Shown here: piece after piece, positions 1 through 10,965 of the stretch
How positions within the stretch are numbered: position 1 is the first letter of the stretch
Layout: each line of letters starts with the position of its first letter
Source of the DNA: Cymbomonas tetramitiformis
Taxonomy: Eukaryota; Chlorophyta; Pyramimonadophyceae; Pyramimonadales; Pyramimonadaceae
Direction: 5' to 3'
DNA: 64,000 nt
NCBI GenBank assembly: GCA_001247695.2
Contig: LGRX02027780.1
Coordinates: forward strand, 1-64,000
Made by a program: the position numbers and the translations under genes
Notes under the pieces: model-generated
Seen by the model: the letters and a program-made list of their open reading frames with translations, nothing else
What the model was told of the DNA's origin: nothing
The model's database searches: none

Positions 1-3000
1 TCGCCGACCTCGCTCCGACCGACGACCGCGGCGCCGACCGGCGCCCCCGTCACGGACGCACCGACGCGTTCGCCGACCGAAACGCCCACGAGCCCTCCGA
101 CTTCGCTCCCGACCGGGTCGCCGACCTCGCTCCCACCGACGTCCGCGGCGCCGACCGGCAGTCCGACCCTCGGACCCACCTTCACCCCAACAGTGACCCC
201 TAGTGGCACACCGACCACTAACAACCCCACCACGCGCGCACCTGCGACGAGGGCGCCGACGACCGCGATTCCGACCACACCGTCACCGATCACCTCGTTT
301 CCTACTCGCAATCCACCCACGGGCGCACCGACGACCGCCATCGAATCGGTATGTCACAACATGACCGTTCTTTGTGCCGATCTGTGCATCGATTCGGGTG
401 TGTGCGACTCGCCGTACCTCGCGAGCCTTTCCTCCAACGACTCGCTAGCGTGTCGATTCGCGCACTTTTACGCACAACATTTCTGCAACGGCAACGTCAC
501 GTACGTACCCACGCGATCTCCGTCGACGGGATCTCCGAGTCACACACCCACATCGAATTCTCCCACTTCGGATTCGCCCACCACTGCGGCTCCCACCACG
601 ACGAGTCCTTCATCCGCGAATCCTACCATCGCTCCAGTCGTCATACGGGCGATTACGGAACCGCCTTCCACCGGCACGCCCGTTCAATCCGCTTGTGTGT
701 TTCAAAGAACCAAGTGCGAATCAGATTGCTCGTTTTGGATGAAAACCGGAAAACCAGTTTGCGCTCCTCCTTACAACGATTCGGAATTGATTGAAAGCGA
801 TTTGGATTACCTGGACTACGAGGATTCGGTAGAATCTTGTAGGCGCTCGAACAGCTTAACGAGGGATTTCTGCGACGACGGTCCGACTGTTCACCCGACA
901 GCGAATCCCACGTTCACGACGCATCCGACCACCGTCGTCCCGACAAAGAGGCCCACGACCGCATCCCCGACGACGCAACCGCCGCATGCGTCGCCGACGA
1001 GCGGGCCGACGCAACCCTTGCCCACGGTGGCGCCCAGCCGCATCGCATCGTCCGACACGGAACCTCCGACGACGACGAATCCCACCTCTTCGCTCTCTCC
1101 GACGACGGCCGCGAGCGAGCTGTGCCGGAGCCTGACGTCGCAGTGCACGACTGTGTGCGACGACGCGAGCGTGTGTTATCCGCCTTACGACGCGAGCGGG
1201 AATTCCCTGTGCGAGCTTTATCGAATCTTTAGCCGCGACACGTGTAACGAAAACTTCACCTTTTCGCCTACTCTATCGCCGATTACGAACCACCCAACCA
1301 CGACGCATCCCACCGCTTCACCGAGCTCCTCGGCGCCCACGACATCTCCCACCGTTTCGCCGAGCTCCTCGGCGCCCACGACGCCCCCCACCGTTTCGCC
1401 GAGCTCCTCGGCGCCCACGACATCTCCCACCGTTTCGCCGAGCTCCTCGGCGCCCACGACGCCCCCCACCGTTTCGCCGAGCTCCTCGGCGCCCACAACG
1501 CCCCCCACAATCACACCGAGCTCCTCGGCGCCCACGACGTCTCCCACCGTCACACCGAGCTCTTCGGCGCCCACATCGCCCCCGACCGTTCACCCCACTG
1601 CCGCACCGACCGGCGATCACATCGGAGGAGGTTCGAACACGCCGGGAGGATCCACTCCCAGTTCGCCCGACGGTGGAGACGACGATTGTGACGTGGCGGA
1701 CCTCCTCACGTCAGGCTGTTCCGGACCTTCCGACGGGGGATCGATACCCAATCTCGATCCGATATCGTTTCCGACCGCAAGCCCCACACAATCGGTAACA
1801 CCTTCTCCCAGCGTAGGCCTCGCTTCCACGGCACCCACGGATACGACCGCGAGTCCGACGCGTACGGCGACGAAATCGCCAACGCGCGCTCCCACGACAC
1901 GCCTCCCCACCACGGCGCCGACGTTTACCGTCACGGCCTCGCCCAGCTCCTCCACCCCGACACGAAACCCGACGACCACACCGACGATCACCGTCACGGC
2001 CTCGCCCAGCTCCTCCACCCCGACACGAAGCCCGACGACCACACCGACGATCACACCCACGAGCGCACCGACTAGCGGTCCCACCCAATCTCGTTCACCG
2101 ACCCCATCTCCGGTGGTAGAAGCGTGCAGCAAGGCGCGCGCAGATTGCAAATTGGCGTGTTACGAGGCGTCCTCGTGCGAACCGCCTTACACGTTCGTAG
2201 AGTTTCCGAGCTCCGCGACGGATTACGATTACGACGTCGACGAATCTTGCGATGATTTCATGACTCTGACAAAAAACAATTGTCTGGATGAGCCCACCAA
2301 CAATCCGACTACGGGACAACCGTCCGCGACACCGACAGCCGCACCCACCCGTTCGCCGTCGGTCCCACCGACCCGTTCCCCCTCGACGTACTCACCGACG
2401 GCCACGCCCACCGAGACCCCGACGGACCTTCCGACCAGATCGCCGACCACGCTCTCACCGACGACACGAGTTCCGACTCGCAGTCCCACCAAGACACCGA
2501 CGGACCTTCCGACCAGATCGCCGACCACGCTCTCCCCGACGACACAAGTTCCGACTCGCAGTCCCACCACCGGACCCACCGAAAGCCCCACGTTCTCCCC
2601 AACACGGACGCCCAGCGCGGCACCGACAACCTTACCGCCGACGGCCTCCCCGACGACTCGCGCACCGACGACCGCGCTTCCGACCTCGTCACCGTCGGCC
2701 AACCCCACGAAAGGTCCCACGACATCGCCCATCACCCGAGCGCCTTCGGTTTCTCCCACCAAGGTCCCGACCGACTCGCCCATCACCGCGGCCCCGTCCG
2801 TCGGTCCTACGCGCTCCCCCGTCTCGTCCCCGACCGACTCGCCGACGCGCTCTCCCGTGTCGCCCCCGACGGTCTCACCCGCGCGATCGCCCACAACCTC
2901 GCCGGTCACGAAGCTGCCCACCGACGCGCCCACGCGAACTCCGTCGACTCGGTCCCCGTCCACGACGCCTCCCTCTTCTGAAAGCCCCACCACTCGATCG

Positions 3001-6000
3001 CCGACCACCGTTGCGCCCAGCACGCGGACGCCGACCACGAGCACGCCGAGCTCGTCGCCCACACGGGCCCCGTCGACCCGAGCTCCGTCCACGACGCCTC
3101 CCTCTTCGGAAAGCCCCACCACCCGATCGCCGACCACCGCAGCACCATCGACGACGCCTCCCACGACGCAAAGCCCGACCACCCGAGCACCGACCACCCT
3201 AACGCCCAGCACACGGTCACCGACCACTCTAACACCTACCTCATCGCCGACGGTCGACAGCACCGGCTCTCCGACTCTCGCTCCCACCACCTTGATCACG
3301 GGCACTACCGAGAGATACTTCAAGACCGTTCCACCCGGAAATAGTAACGGTCACATGGGCCACATCGCCGCAGAGCTCGTATTCGAACAACCCGCGCGAA
3401 TTTTGGCTCTCGGGTTGGGGACCGAAAGCTTACCGGAGAGCGAGTCCTACTTGCTTACCGCATGGAACGCGGAGAGCCGAACCGAGGTGGACTCGGTCCG
3501 ACTGGAACTGTCGAACACGATTCACGACGGACACACTCACGCCGTTCTGAGTCAAAGCGGAATTCAGGTGGAAGTGGGCGAGGTTTACCGCTTCAGTTTA
3601 CGGTCTTACAACGGAATGAGCTACATGTATTCGGACGCTAGTTACAGCACCGAGGAGGAGGCCAGATTCGACACACTGAATCACATCGCTCGATTCAACG
3701 GTTCGTACATCGGTAACGGGTACGTCGCGCCCACGGAGTATCCGGAGACGTTCGTCGGTCAGCTGAGCTACCACAATATCGTCAACATCTATCTAAAGCG
3801 GAGGAACTACGGACAGACCGTGTACGGCTACCCAAACTGGTTCGCTGCGAACTCCGACACATGTCGCGACATATGTGGCCACGCGGGAAGGATATGCAAA
3901 CCGGCCGACATGTGCGCCGATAACGCGCGCCTGACCAGCAAAAGCGACATGGAGAGCTTCGTGGAAGGCGTGAAGCTCGCGAAAAATATGACCACCGGTA
4001 CGATATGCAAAGAAAAGTCGAGTAAGATGGATATCGAAGCGCTTCCTCTTTTTTCGGCGAGCAGCAACCAGTGCTTCCTCGACGCCGCCGACACGAGCAG
4101 CTGTGGCAATTACGATTGCGATCAGCAAGTTAGCGGACACTACCGAATATGCGTGTGCGGGTGGTTCGGTTATGACTACCTCGGTCTCGGTTTCTGCGAC
4201 GACAGCGTGGAATCGCCACCCTCGTCGACAAGCGCCGTCGTAGCCACCGAAGCGAATTGCAGACGGATGTGCGACGAGGAAACGGACTGCAAAGCGTTCG
4301 CCTTCGTTCAGAGTCGATCCGTGTACTCGTCGAACTGCGTGCGATACCGGAATTACGTCGAGGCCACATCGTTGCCCGTCACGACGAGACAATCCGATGT
4401 GACGGAGCACGCCGTGTGCTACCGCAAAGAAACCGCGATACGATCGCCCACGGTCCCTCCTACCGCGTCGCCTTCGTCACTGCCGCCGACCACCCTCTCG
4501 CCGACCACCCTCTCGCCGACCACCCTCTCGCCGACCACCCTCTCGCCGACCACCGATTCCCCTAGCGAAGCGCCCACTCGGTCTCCGGTCACACGCGCTC
4601 CGTCGAAGATGCCCACGGCGGCGCCATCGACCAGGTCGCCCACGCGCGCACCGACGCGCTCGCCCACGACGAGTATCCCGACACGGTCACCTTACACCCG
4701 ATTTCCTACGTCGTCACCCACCACGCAACCTCCGACCGCAACCCCGACAACAGCAGCGCCGACCGAAACGCCCACCCACGATATGATCGTTAACAGCGCG
4801 CGTTATTTTAAGTCGATTCCTGAGCTCACTCGCAACGACCACAATGGTAGCATCGCCGTGGAGATCGTCGTGGATCAACCAGTCAAACTTCTCGGGCTGG
4901 GTCTGTGCGACGCGGAACTGGAGGATTGGTACGCCTTACGAGTGTGGAACGCGTCCACGCGATCGATGGTGCACGGAGGAGACACGATGGTCGGGCCGAG
5001 CAGCACCGCGCACGACGGCTACACGTACCACGAGTTTATTAACGGAGGTATTGACATGTACCCGGGGGAAGTGTACCGCGTCAGTCGAAGCTGTGTCACC
5101 GGCATGAACGACTTTTTCCCGGATCACGCCTACGATTCGGAGGAAGAGCGACGTTTGGACACTCTGAGCCATATCGCACGCTTCGAGTTTGCCTACTACA
5201 GTCTTTCCGATACCGATTACCCCGACTTGTCGGACGCTGACGGTATTCTGAGGTACAACAACGTCGTCAACTTGTATTTCGAAGAGAGGAACTATGGATA
5301 CACCGCGTACGAGTTCCCCAACTGGTTCGCCGGAGCCGGAAGCTCGTGCGACGAGACGTGTGAGCTAGCGGGTCGCGTGTGCAAAGTGTCCGACATGTGC
5401 GCCGAGCATAACCGATTGACGACCTTGGTCACGGTGAGCTCGTTCGTGGACAATATTTACGCCGTTCTCGATGCGGATCTCGATGCGAATTGTCAGACGA
5501 GCACAGACGGCGTCGTGGATTCGTCCGTGCCGTATTTCACGGACGTCGCCGACGGTCATCAATGCATCGTAGCTTCTTCGTGCGGAGATTACCGGTGCGA
5601 CTCGTCCACTCTTAGCTACGATCGGTACCGCATGTGCGTGTGCGGATGGCCGGAGTATGAATATCTCGGAGCGGGCTTTTGTCGATACGGAGATCTCGAC
5701 ACTTATCCCGAGCCGACGAGAAAGGAGGTGCTCGTGTCCAACGAGGCCGCCTGTAAAAAGCTCTGCAGCGAAGAATCGAGCTGCGTCAGTTTTGCCTATT
5801 ACCCCAAGAAGGTCACTTCGTACGGGACCTACAACTGTGTCAGATATCCAGGCTACACGGACATGGTCAAGCCTTCGACCTTCGCTCACGCGGTCTGCTA
5901 TCGAAAGGTCGGTGCCACATTATCACCCACGCTGACCCCAACGTCGACGCCGACTTTCCAGATGATCGTGGACAGTATGCGCTACTTCAGATCGATTCCC

Positions 6001-9000
6001 ACCCCAAACCGTAACGACCACACCGGGCAGATCGCCGTGGAGATCGTCGTGGACCAACCCGTGAGATTGGTCGGACTCGGCTTGTGCGACTCGGACTTGC
6101 AAGACACGTACGCACTGCGGGTGTGGAACACATCGACGCGAACGACGGTCAACGGCGGGGTCGTCAGCCTCGGACCAGGAGACGCCGTGTACGACGGTCA
6201 CACCTATCGCGAATTGAACGCGGGAGGTGTGGAGATGTTTCCGGGAGAGGTGTACCGCATCAGTCGTACTTGCGAATCGGGCATGAAAGACCTCTTCTCG
6301 GATCACGCTTACGGCTCGGAAGAGGAGCGACGTCTGGATACTTTGAATCACGTCGCGCGCTTCGATTTCTCTTACTACAGCTTGAGCAGTTTCAACTATC
6401 CCGACTCTTCGAGCGCGTACGGCACTCTCAGGTACAACAACGTCGTCAACATGTATTTCGAGAAGAGGAACTACGGATACACCGCCTACGAGTTTCCCAA
6501 CTGGTTCGCCGCGAGTGGAAGCACGTGCGACGAGACGTGCGGAGTGGCCGGTCGAGTGTGCAAGGTGTCCGACATGTGCGCGGAGCATCACCGATTCAAC
6601 GACTCCACGGTAATGAACTCCTTTGTGAACGAGATTTACGCCGTCCTCGGTACGAGCGCTAGCGCGGATTGCCAGACGGACGCGGACGGCTACACAAGTC
6701 CGTCGGTGCCACATTTCAATGACGTGAATAGCGGAGGGTGCAACTTGGTACCTTCGGACTACGCGTGCGGCAATTATAAATGCGACAAACCCGCTCTGTC
6801 TCCGCGTTACTATCGCGCGTGCGTGTGCGGATGGGCGGAATATGAATACCTCGGACCCGGGTATTGTCGGGACGGTGATATGAACACGTATCCTACACCG
6901 ACAAAAAAAGACATAGTCGTGGCCAACGAGTACGCCTGTAAAGAGTTGTGCAGTAGCGAATCGGATTGCGTCAGCTTCGTGTACTATCCCAAGAAAACGT
7001 ACAGCAGCGGCACCTACAACTGCGTCAGATACCCGGGGTACACGGACAGGATCAAACCCAAGAATGATCCGTACGCGCTGTGTTATCGAAAGGTTGGTGC
7101 GACGAGGCCACCAACTTCGATCACGGGATCTCCCACCACCGCCGCTCCCTTCGTATATTCAGCTCCCACCTCGCCACCGATTGTGGCACCCACCCAACCG
7201 TCCACAGTCCCACCGACGACCGTCTCTCCGATCACCAGCTCGCCGAGTACGCGCACACCGACGGTCGATCACGATCACTTACGCTACTTCAAGACGGTGT
7301 ACGACGGAACTCGAAACGACTGGGACGGACACATCGGATACGAGATCGTGATGAAGCAAACCGCGAATTTGATGGGAGTGAGCCTTCCCGATAATGCCCT
7401 ACAGGAGGTTTACGAAATATATGTGTGGAACTCTCTCACGGAACTACATATCGCCACTCTCGCGATTGGTCCGAACGACCAAGTCATTGGCGAATACACC
7501 ATGCGGCATCTCGGGGGCGCGTCCATCAAGGACGGCGGTGTGAATGACTACACCGAGCTGCGTGCAGGCGAGGTGTACATATTCACCCTCCGATGTCACA
7601 ACGGTATGACCCACAAGTTCCCGGATAACGGAGAAGTTTCGAAGGAGGCCATGGAAAGGGAATCGTTGTACCACGTAGCTTTCTTCAACAGCTCGAGATA
7701 TTCGAGCGGAGAATCTTACCCGGGAAACATCGACACCTACGGTAAGTATCGCAACATTATAAATCTTCACTTCGTGAACCGAGGTAATTACGGGTACACC
7801 GTGAGGTCGTTTGTGAACTGGTTCGCCGCTCGTGCCAACTCGTGCGATCAGACGTGCGCCTTGGCCGAGAGGGTGTGCAAACCGGCAGACATGTGCAAGG
7901 AGAACGAGCGACTTTCCGATGGCGCTCGTATGAACGAGTTCGCACGGACCGTCGTCGACAGAGAGGGCATGGACGGAACCACTGTGGAGTGTGCAGACGC
8001 CGACAGGTTCGACTACTCGTCCAATGCGGACGTCCCCTTGTTCTCGTATCACAACGGTCAGTGCTACTTGAGCGCATTGGATCGAGCGTGCAACACTTAC
8101 GGCTGCTCCGCGTCGTCAAACTATTACACTTACCGCGCGTGTATCTGCGGATGGCAAGAGTACGATTTCGTCGGAGATGGCTTCTGCCGTGTTCGAGGAA
8201 ACTTCTTCAACGTGATATTCAACGGAGATCATGTCGACACCGAGTATCGGTGCAAGGAGATATGCGACGCGAACGACCGTTGCGGCTCGTTCACGTACCT
8301 CGGGGACATGGGGGACATGGAAAACGAGACGAATTGCGTGACGTTCGGAAACGTGTACGCGTTCGACACGATCGACGTGTCGGAGGGGTACTCCGCGGTC
8401 TGTTATCAGAAAACGAGCGTGACCGCCTATCCCACCACCGCAAACACGCTCGCTCCGACCATTTCCGACAACTACATGCTATACTTCAAGGCCGAACACG
8501 TCGCAAACAGGAACGATTTGAACGGGAATATCGGCGTGGAAGTCGTCATGCACCAACCCGCGAAGCTTATAGGTGTCAGTCGGTTCGACAGCGACCTCCA
8601 GGACACTTACACCATCAACGTATGGGACGCTTCGACAGAGAGGTTGGTGGAGAACGCTCGAGTGGGACCGACCGACGGCGTCGTGGATGGGTACACCGTG
8701 GCTTCGTTCGGTTCGAACGCCGTGGAATTGCTTTTGGGGAAACGATACGTGTTCAGTTTGCGTTGCTTCGAAGGCATGCCGGATCCGTTTCCGGATCACG
8801 GAGGAACCTCGGAGAGCGATATGCGGCAAGATACCTTAGACCACATCGCGCTTTACATGGGTAGCGTGTACGGCGGCGGCGACGGCTATCCCGGGGAGGC
8901 GGACCAGTACGGTCGCTACCGCAACATCGTCAACATGCATCTGGAAAAACGAAATTATGGATACACGGCAGAAAACTTCACAAACTGGTTCGCGGCGCGT

Positions 9001-10965
9001 TCGAGCAGCTGCGAGGAAACGTGTTCCGTCGCCGGAAGAGTCTGCAAAGAGTCCGATATGTGCGCCGAAAACAGCAGACTCTCCGACGGAGACACGATGA
9101 CAGCGTTCGCTCGCTCGATCGTGCTTTCCGAAGGCATGAGCGCGCTGGAGCCGGACTGCTCCGACGAAGAACGATACAACGGCGGGAATCACGGTGAAGT
9201 TCCGGCGTTCTCGTACCACGATGGACAGTGCTTCATAAGCAACGTCGACCGTGCGTGCGACACTTACAGCTGCACGCACGAACTCGATTCTTACACGTAC
9301 CGTGCGTGCGTCTGCGGATGGGAAGAGTACGCCTTTGTCGGAGTCGGATTCTGCGTGGGCGAATCTAACCAAGAAAGCTACGTACAAGCGGACATCCTTG
9401 TCGACTCGGAGTACGGTTGCAAAGCGCTGTGCGACACCGACGCGGAATGTCAATCTTTTGCGTTCTCTCCGAAAGTCATCGAGAGCGTCTCCCGTACCGA
9501 CAGTACGGTGACGATGTTTAACTGCGTCCGGTACATTCGTTCGTACGCGATCGCCGCGTACGATTCGAGAGCCTATTACAGCGTGTGCTATCGCAAGTCG
9601 GACGCGACACGCACACCCACTCGTTCGCCCGTCACTTCAACTCCGACCGCGCCCGTCTACTGGTTTTATCCCGCACCGACGTATTCGGACACAGGCCTTT
9701 CGGCCTCTCTCTCCGATTTGCTCGCGTACCCGGATTTTTTCAGGGTCGCGCCGTCCGTAGAAGCAGCCGAGCGGCAGGCGCGATCGTTACTGGGCGTGAC
9801 TGACGAAGTCTTGACCAACGCGAACGGCAACATGCAATCTTTAATCGAAAGCGCTCAACCGCCGGATACGACATTGTCGAACGCTTACACCGACTACGCC
9901 TCCGCACAGGCGGCCGAACAGGCGGCGTACGCCGATTACCTCGACGATCAAGAGGATGTGCAGAACGCAATCCTCGTCGCGGAGGAAGCGGCTTCTTACA
10001 CCCCGGTATACACCGCTTACAGGCAGGCTTGGGAAAATCGCGAATCGGCTTGGATGCTGATGAACTCGGCAAATTCCGAAAATCTGCAGAGCGCGACGGA
10101 TGCGTACAACGAGGCGGACGTAAATTACGACGACGCTCTGTCGGCGCTCGATCAAGCGGCTGCCGCATCGGAAAGCCAAGAGTTCGTCGATAGCGTGGAC
10201 GCGATAACCCAAGGACAAGAGGTGTTGGACGCCGCGCGCAGCGCGTACGCCGTGAGCTACGAGAATTTCGAAACCGCGCTAAGCGCCGATACAAGGGCGG
10301 CCGCGTATACATCGGCCGCCGACACGCTGAACGCGGCGTGGGAGAATCGCGCGCAGGCGCGACAAGAAGCTCATCGGGCCGGCACTCTCGTTTTTGAAAC
10401 GCAAACTAGCCTAACCGACACCGTGACGGCCGATGGGCAAACGCTCGCCGCAAATATAGCTGCCGAATCCGCGAGCAGCGCGATGGAGGTCGTCAGAATC
10501 ACGGACGAAACGGTGAAAACGTCCATGGCGGTCTACCAAGATGCACTTGCTTGGGGAGATGAAACGGCCCAATCCGTTGCCCAGGATTCGGTGGCCAGCG
10601 CGCAAAATGCGTTGGACGTGTCGCTTCAAACGGCGAACACCGCATTAACCACCGGAACATCCATGGCAAGCTCCGTGGGGACAACCCTTGGATCCTACAC
10701 CGACGTATCTGCCTCGGACATGCTTCCGTATCTTTACGATTCGAACGCGGATCTCATCGACGCGGCGAGCAGCACCTACGATGCGTTGAATGAGGTGGAC
10801 GTTGTGTGGAGCTTGTTCAGTGGAGAAGGCGCTTTGAGTTACCTGGGTAAAAAAAAAAAAATCGCGGAGCGTAGCAAACCAAGAAAATCCTTTCGTATTC
10901 GAAAAAAAATAAGCGACGCGCGGTCGCGTCCCGGTGACACGAGCTTCCCGCGTCCGACCCCCTAA
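1..10965 (+). CDS. Giant Pro/Thr-rich repeat protein with PAN-like modules, 5' end outside window
   Basis: The frame is open from base 1, so the gene begins upstream; the first start-like codon (GTG at 193) lies inside the repeat and is not a start. The 3,654 visible residues have four parts. Pro-Thr-Ser linkers of the PTxxPT type carry four six-cysteine cassettes (nt ~350-495, 688-873, 1117-1254, 2118-2286). Five copies of a ~375-residue module follow (nt ~3300-9600). Each module has a beta-rich part starting with a YFK motif, a Cys-rich part containing NWFA and RACVCGW-type motifs, and a PAN/Apple-like part (C-x3-C ... NCVRY ... CYRK). An Ala-rich helical region (nt ~9700-10830) and a Lys/Arg-rich tail end the protein. 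No transmembrane helix is visible. The design suggests a surface or secreted adhesive glycoprotein; that role is inferred. Confidence 0.85.
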   Translation, partial: SPTSLRPTTAAPTGAPVTDAPTRSPTETPTSPPTSLPTGSPTSLPPTSAAPTGSPTLGPTFTPTVTPSGTPTTNNPTTRAPATRAPTTAIPTTPSPITSFPTRNPPTGAPTTAIESVCHNMTVLCADLCIDSGVCDSPYLASLSSNDSLACRFAHFYAQHFCNGNVTYVPTRSPSTGSPSHTPTSNSPTSDSPTTAAPTTTSPSSANPTIAPVVIRAITEPPSTGTPVQSACVFQRTKCESDCSFWMKTGKPVCAPPYNDSELIESDLDYLDYEDSVESCRRSNSLTRDFCDDGPTVHPTANPTFTTHPTTVVPTKRPTTASPTTQPPHASPTSGPTQPLPTVAPSRIASSDTEPPTTTNPTSSLSPTTAASELCRSLTSQCTTVCDDASVCYPPYDASGNSLCELYRIFSRDTCNENFTFSPTLSPITNHPTTTHPTASPSSSAPTTSPTVSPSSSAPTTPPTVSPSSSAPTTSPTVSPSSSAPTTPPTVSPSSSAPTTPPTITPSSSAPTTSPTVTPSSSAPTSPPTVHPTAAPTGDHIGGGSNTPGGSTPSSPDGGDDDCDVADLLTSGCSGPSDGGSIPNLDPISFPTASPTQSVTPSPSVGLASTAPTDTTASPTRTATKSPTRAPTTRLPTTAPTFTVTASPSSSTPTRNPTTTPTITVTASPSSSTPTRSPTTTPTITPTSAPTSGPTQSRSPTPSPVVEACSKARADCKLACYEASSCEPPYTFVEFPSSATDYDYDVDESCDDFMTLTKNNCLDEPTNNPTTGQPSATPTAAPTRSPSVPPTRSPSTYSPTATPTETPTDLPTRSPTTLSPTTRVPTRSPTKTPTDLPTRSPTTLSPTTQVPTRSPTTGPTESPTFSPTRTPSAAPTTLPPTASPTTRAPTTALPTSSPSANPTKGPTTSPITRAPSVSPTKVPTDSPITAAPSVGPTRSPVSSPTDSPTRSPVSPPTVSPARSPTTSPVTKLPTDAPTRTPSTRSPSTTPPSSESPTTRSPTTVAPSTRTPTTSTPSSSPTRAPSTRAPSTTPPSSESPTTRSPTTAAPSTTPPTTQSPTTRAPTTLTPSTRSPTTLTPTSSPTVDSTGSPTLAPTTLITGTTERYFKTVPPGNSNGHMGHIAAELVFEQPARILALGLGTESLPESESYLLTAWNAESRTEVDSVRLELSNTIHDGHTHAVLSQSGIQVEVGEVYRFSLRSYNGMSYMYSDASYSTEEEARFDTLNHIARFNGSYIGNGYVAPTEYPETFVGQLSYHNIVNIYLKRRNYGQTVYGYPNWFAANSDTCRDICGHAGRICKPADMCADNARLTSKSDMESFVEGVKLAKNMTTGTICKEKSSKMDIEALPLFSASSNQCFLDAADTSSCGNYDCDQQVSGHYRICVCGWFGYDYLGLGFCDDSVESPPSSTSAVVATEANCRRMCDEETDCKAFAFVQSRSVYSSNCVRYRNYVEATSLPVTTRQSDVTEHAVCYRKETAIRSPTVPPTASPSSLPPTTLSPTTLSPTTLSPTTLSPTTDSPSEAPTRSPVTRAPSKMPTAAPSTRSPTRAPTRSPTTSIPTRSPYTRFPTSSPTTQPPTATPTTAAPTETPTHDMIVNSARYFKSIPELTRNDHNGSIAVEIVVDQPVKLLGLGLCDAELEDWYALRVWNASTRSMVHGGDTMVGPSSTAHDGYTYHEFINGGIDMYPGEVYRVSRSCVTGMNDFFPDHAYDSEEERRLDTLSHIARFEFAYYSLSDTDYPDLSDADGILRYNNVVNLYFEERNYGYTAYEFPNWFAGAGSSCDETCELAGRVCKVSDMCAEHNRLTTLVTVSSFVDNIYAVLDADLDANCQTSTDGVVDSSVPYFTDVADGHQCIVASSCGDYRCDSSTLSYDRYRMCVCGWPEYEYLGAGFCRYGDLDTYPEPTRKEVLVSNEAACKKLCSEESSCVSFAYYPKKVTSYGTYNCVRYPGYTDMVKPSTFAHAVCYRKVGATLSPTLTPTSTPTFQMIVDSMRYFRSIPTPNRNDHTGQIAVEIVVDQPVRLVGLGLCDSDLQDTYALRVWNTSTRTTVNGGVVSLGPGDAVYDGHTYRELNAGGVEMFPGEVYRISRTCESGMKDLFSDHAYGSEEERRLDTLNHVARFDFSYYSLSSFNYPDSSSAYGTLRYNNVVNMYFEKRNYGYTAYEFPNWFAASGSTCDETCGVAGRVCKVSDMCAEHHRFNDSTVMNSFVNEIYAVLGTSASADCQTDADGYTSPSVPHFNDVNSGGCNLVPSDYACGNYKCDKPALSPRYYRACVCGWAEYEYLGPGYCRDGDMNTYPTPTKKDIVVANEYACKELCSSESDCVSFVYYPKKTYSSGTYNCVRYPGYTDRIKPKNDPYALCYRKVGATRPPTSITGSPTTAAPFVYSAPTSPPIVAPTQPSTVPPTTVSPITSSPSTRTPTVDHDHLRYFKTVYDGTRNDWDGHIGYEIVMKQTANLMGVSLPDNALQEVYEIYVWNSLTELHIATLAIGPNDQVIGEYTMRHLGGASIKDGGVNDYTELRAGEVYIFTLRCHNGMTHKFPDNGEVSKEAMERESLYHVAFFNSSRYSSGESYPGNIDTYGKYRNIINLHFVNRGNYGYTVRSFVNWFAARANSCDQTCALAERVCKPADMCKENERLSDGARMNEFARTVVDREGMDGTTVECADADRFDYSSNADVPLFSYHNGQCYLSALDRACNTYGCSASSNYYTYRACICGWQEYDFVGDGFCRVRGNFFNVIFNGDHVDTEYRCKEICDANDRCGSFTYLGDMGDMENETNCVTFGNVYAFDTIDVSEGYSAVCYQKTSVTAYPTTANTLAPTISDNYMLYFKAEHVANRNDLNGNIGVEVVMHQPAKLIGVSRFDSDLQDTYTINVWDASTERLVENARVGPTDGVVDGYTVASFGSNAVELLLGKRYVFSLRCFEGMPDPFPDHGGTSESDMRQDTLDHIALYMGSVYGGGDGYPGEADQYGRYRNIVNMHLEKRNYGYTAENFTNWFAARSSSCEETCSVAGRVCKESDMCAENSRLSDGDTMTAFARSIVLSEGMSALEPDCSDEERYNGGNHGEVPAFSYHDGQCFISNVDRACDTYSCTHELDSYTYRACVCGWEEYAFVGVGFCVGESNQESYVQADILVDSEYGCKALCDTDAECQSFAFSPKVIESVSRTDSTVTMFNCVRYIRSYAIAAYDSRAYYSVCYRKSDATRTPTRSPVTSTPTAPVYWFYPAPTYSDTGLSASLSDLLAYPDFFRVAPSVEAAERQARSLLGVTDEVLTNANGNMQSLIESAQPPDTTLSNAYTDYASAQAAEQAAYADYLDDQEDVQNAILVAEEAASYTPVYTAYRQAWENRESAWMLMNSANSENLQSATDAYNEADVNYDDALSALDQAAAASESQEFVDSVDAITQGQEVLDAARSAYAVSYENFETALSADTRAAAYTSAADTLNAAWENRAQARQEAHRAGTLVFETQTSLTDTVTADGQTLAANIAAESASSAMEVVRITDETVKTSMAVYQDALAWGDETAQSVAQDSVASAQNALDVSLQTANTALTTGTSMASSVGTTLGSYTDVSASDMLPYLYDSNADLIDAASSTYDALNEVDVVWSLFSGEGALSYLGKKKKIAERSKPRKSFRIRKKISDARSRPGDTSFPRPTP
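1318..1590 (+). repeat. 39-bp coding tandem repeat, seven copies
   Basis: Seven head-to-tail units of 39 bp encode the 13-residue unit SPSSSAPTT(S/P)PTV within the giant protein. Copies differ mainly at one S/P codon and at V/I or S/T positions. This is the most regular part of the Pro/Thr linker and should vary in copy number between isolates. Confidence 0.9.
3300..9600 (+). repeat. Five tandem coding modules of about 1.1 kb
   Basis: Modules lie at roughly 3310-4435, 4795-5915, 5965-7095, 7275-8420 and 8470-9600. Each opens with (R/L)YFK, has a central block ending NWFA, then C-x3-C cysteine pairs and a PAN-like end with CYRK or CYQK. Modules 2 and 3 are the most alike and are joined by a short linker; modules 1-2 and 3-4 are separated by longer PTxxPT linkers. 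The pattern implies stepwise internal duplication. Confidence 0.85.

Noticed and set aside
193..195. GTG as the start of the giant PT-rich protein
   Set aside because: The same frame and repeat style continue back to base 1, so the true start is outside the window.
2229..3323. Minus frame of Val/Gly-Arg repeats
   Set aside because: It is the antisense of the PTxxPT repeats; lack of stops follows from base composition.
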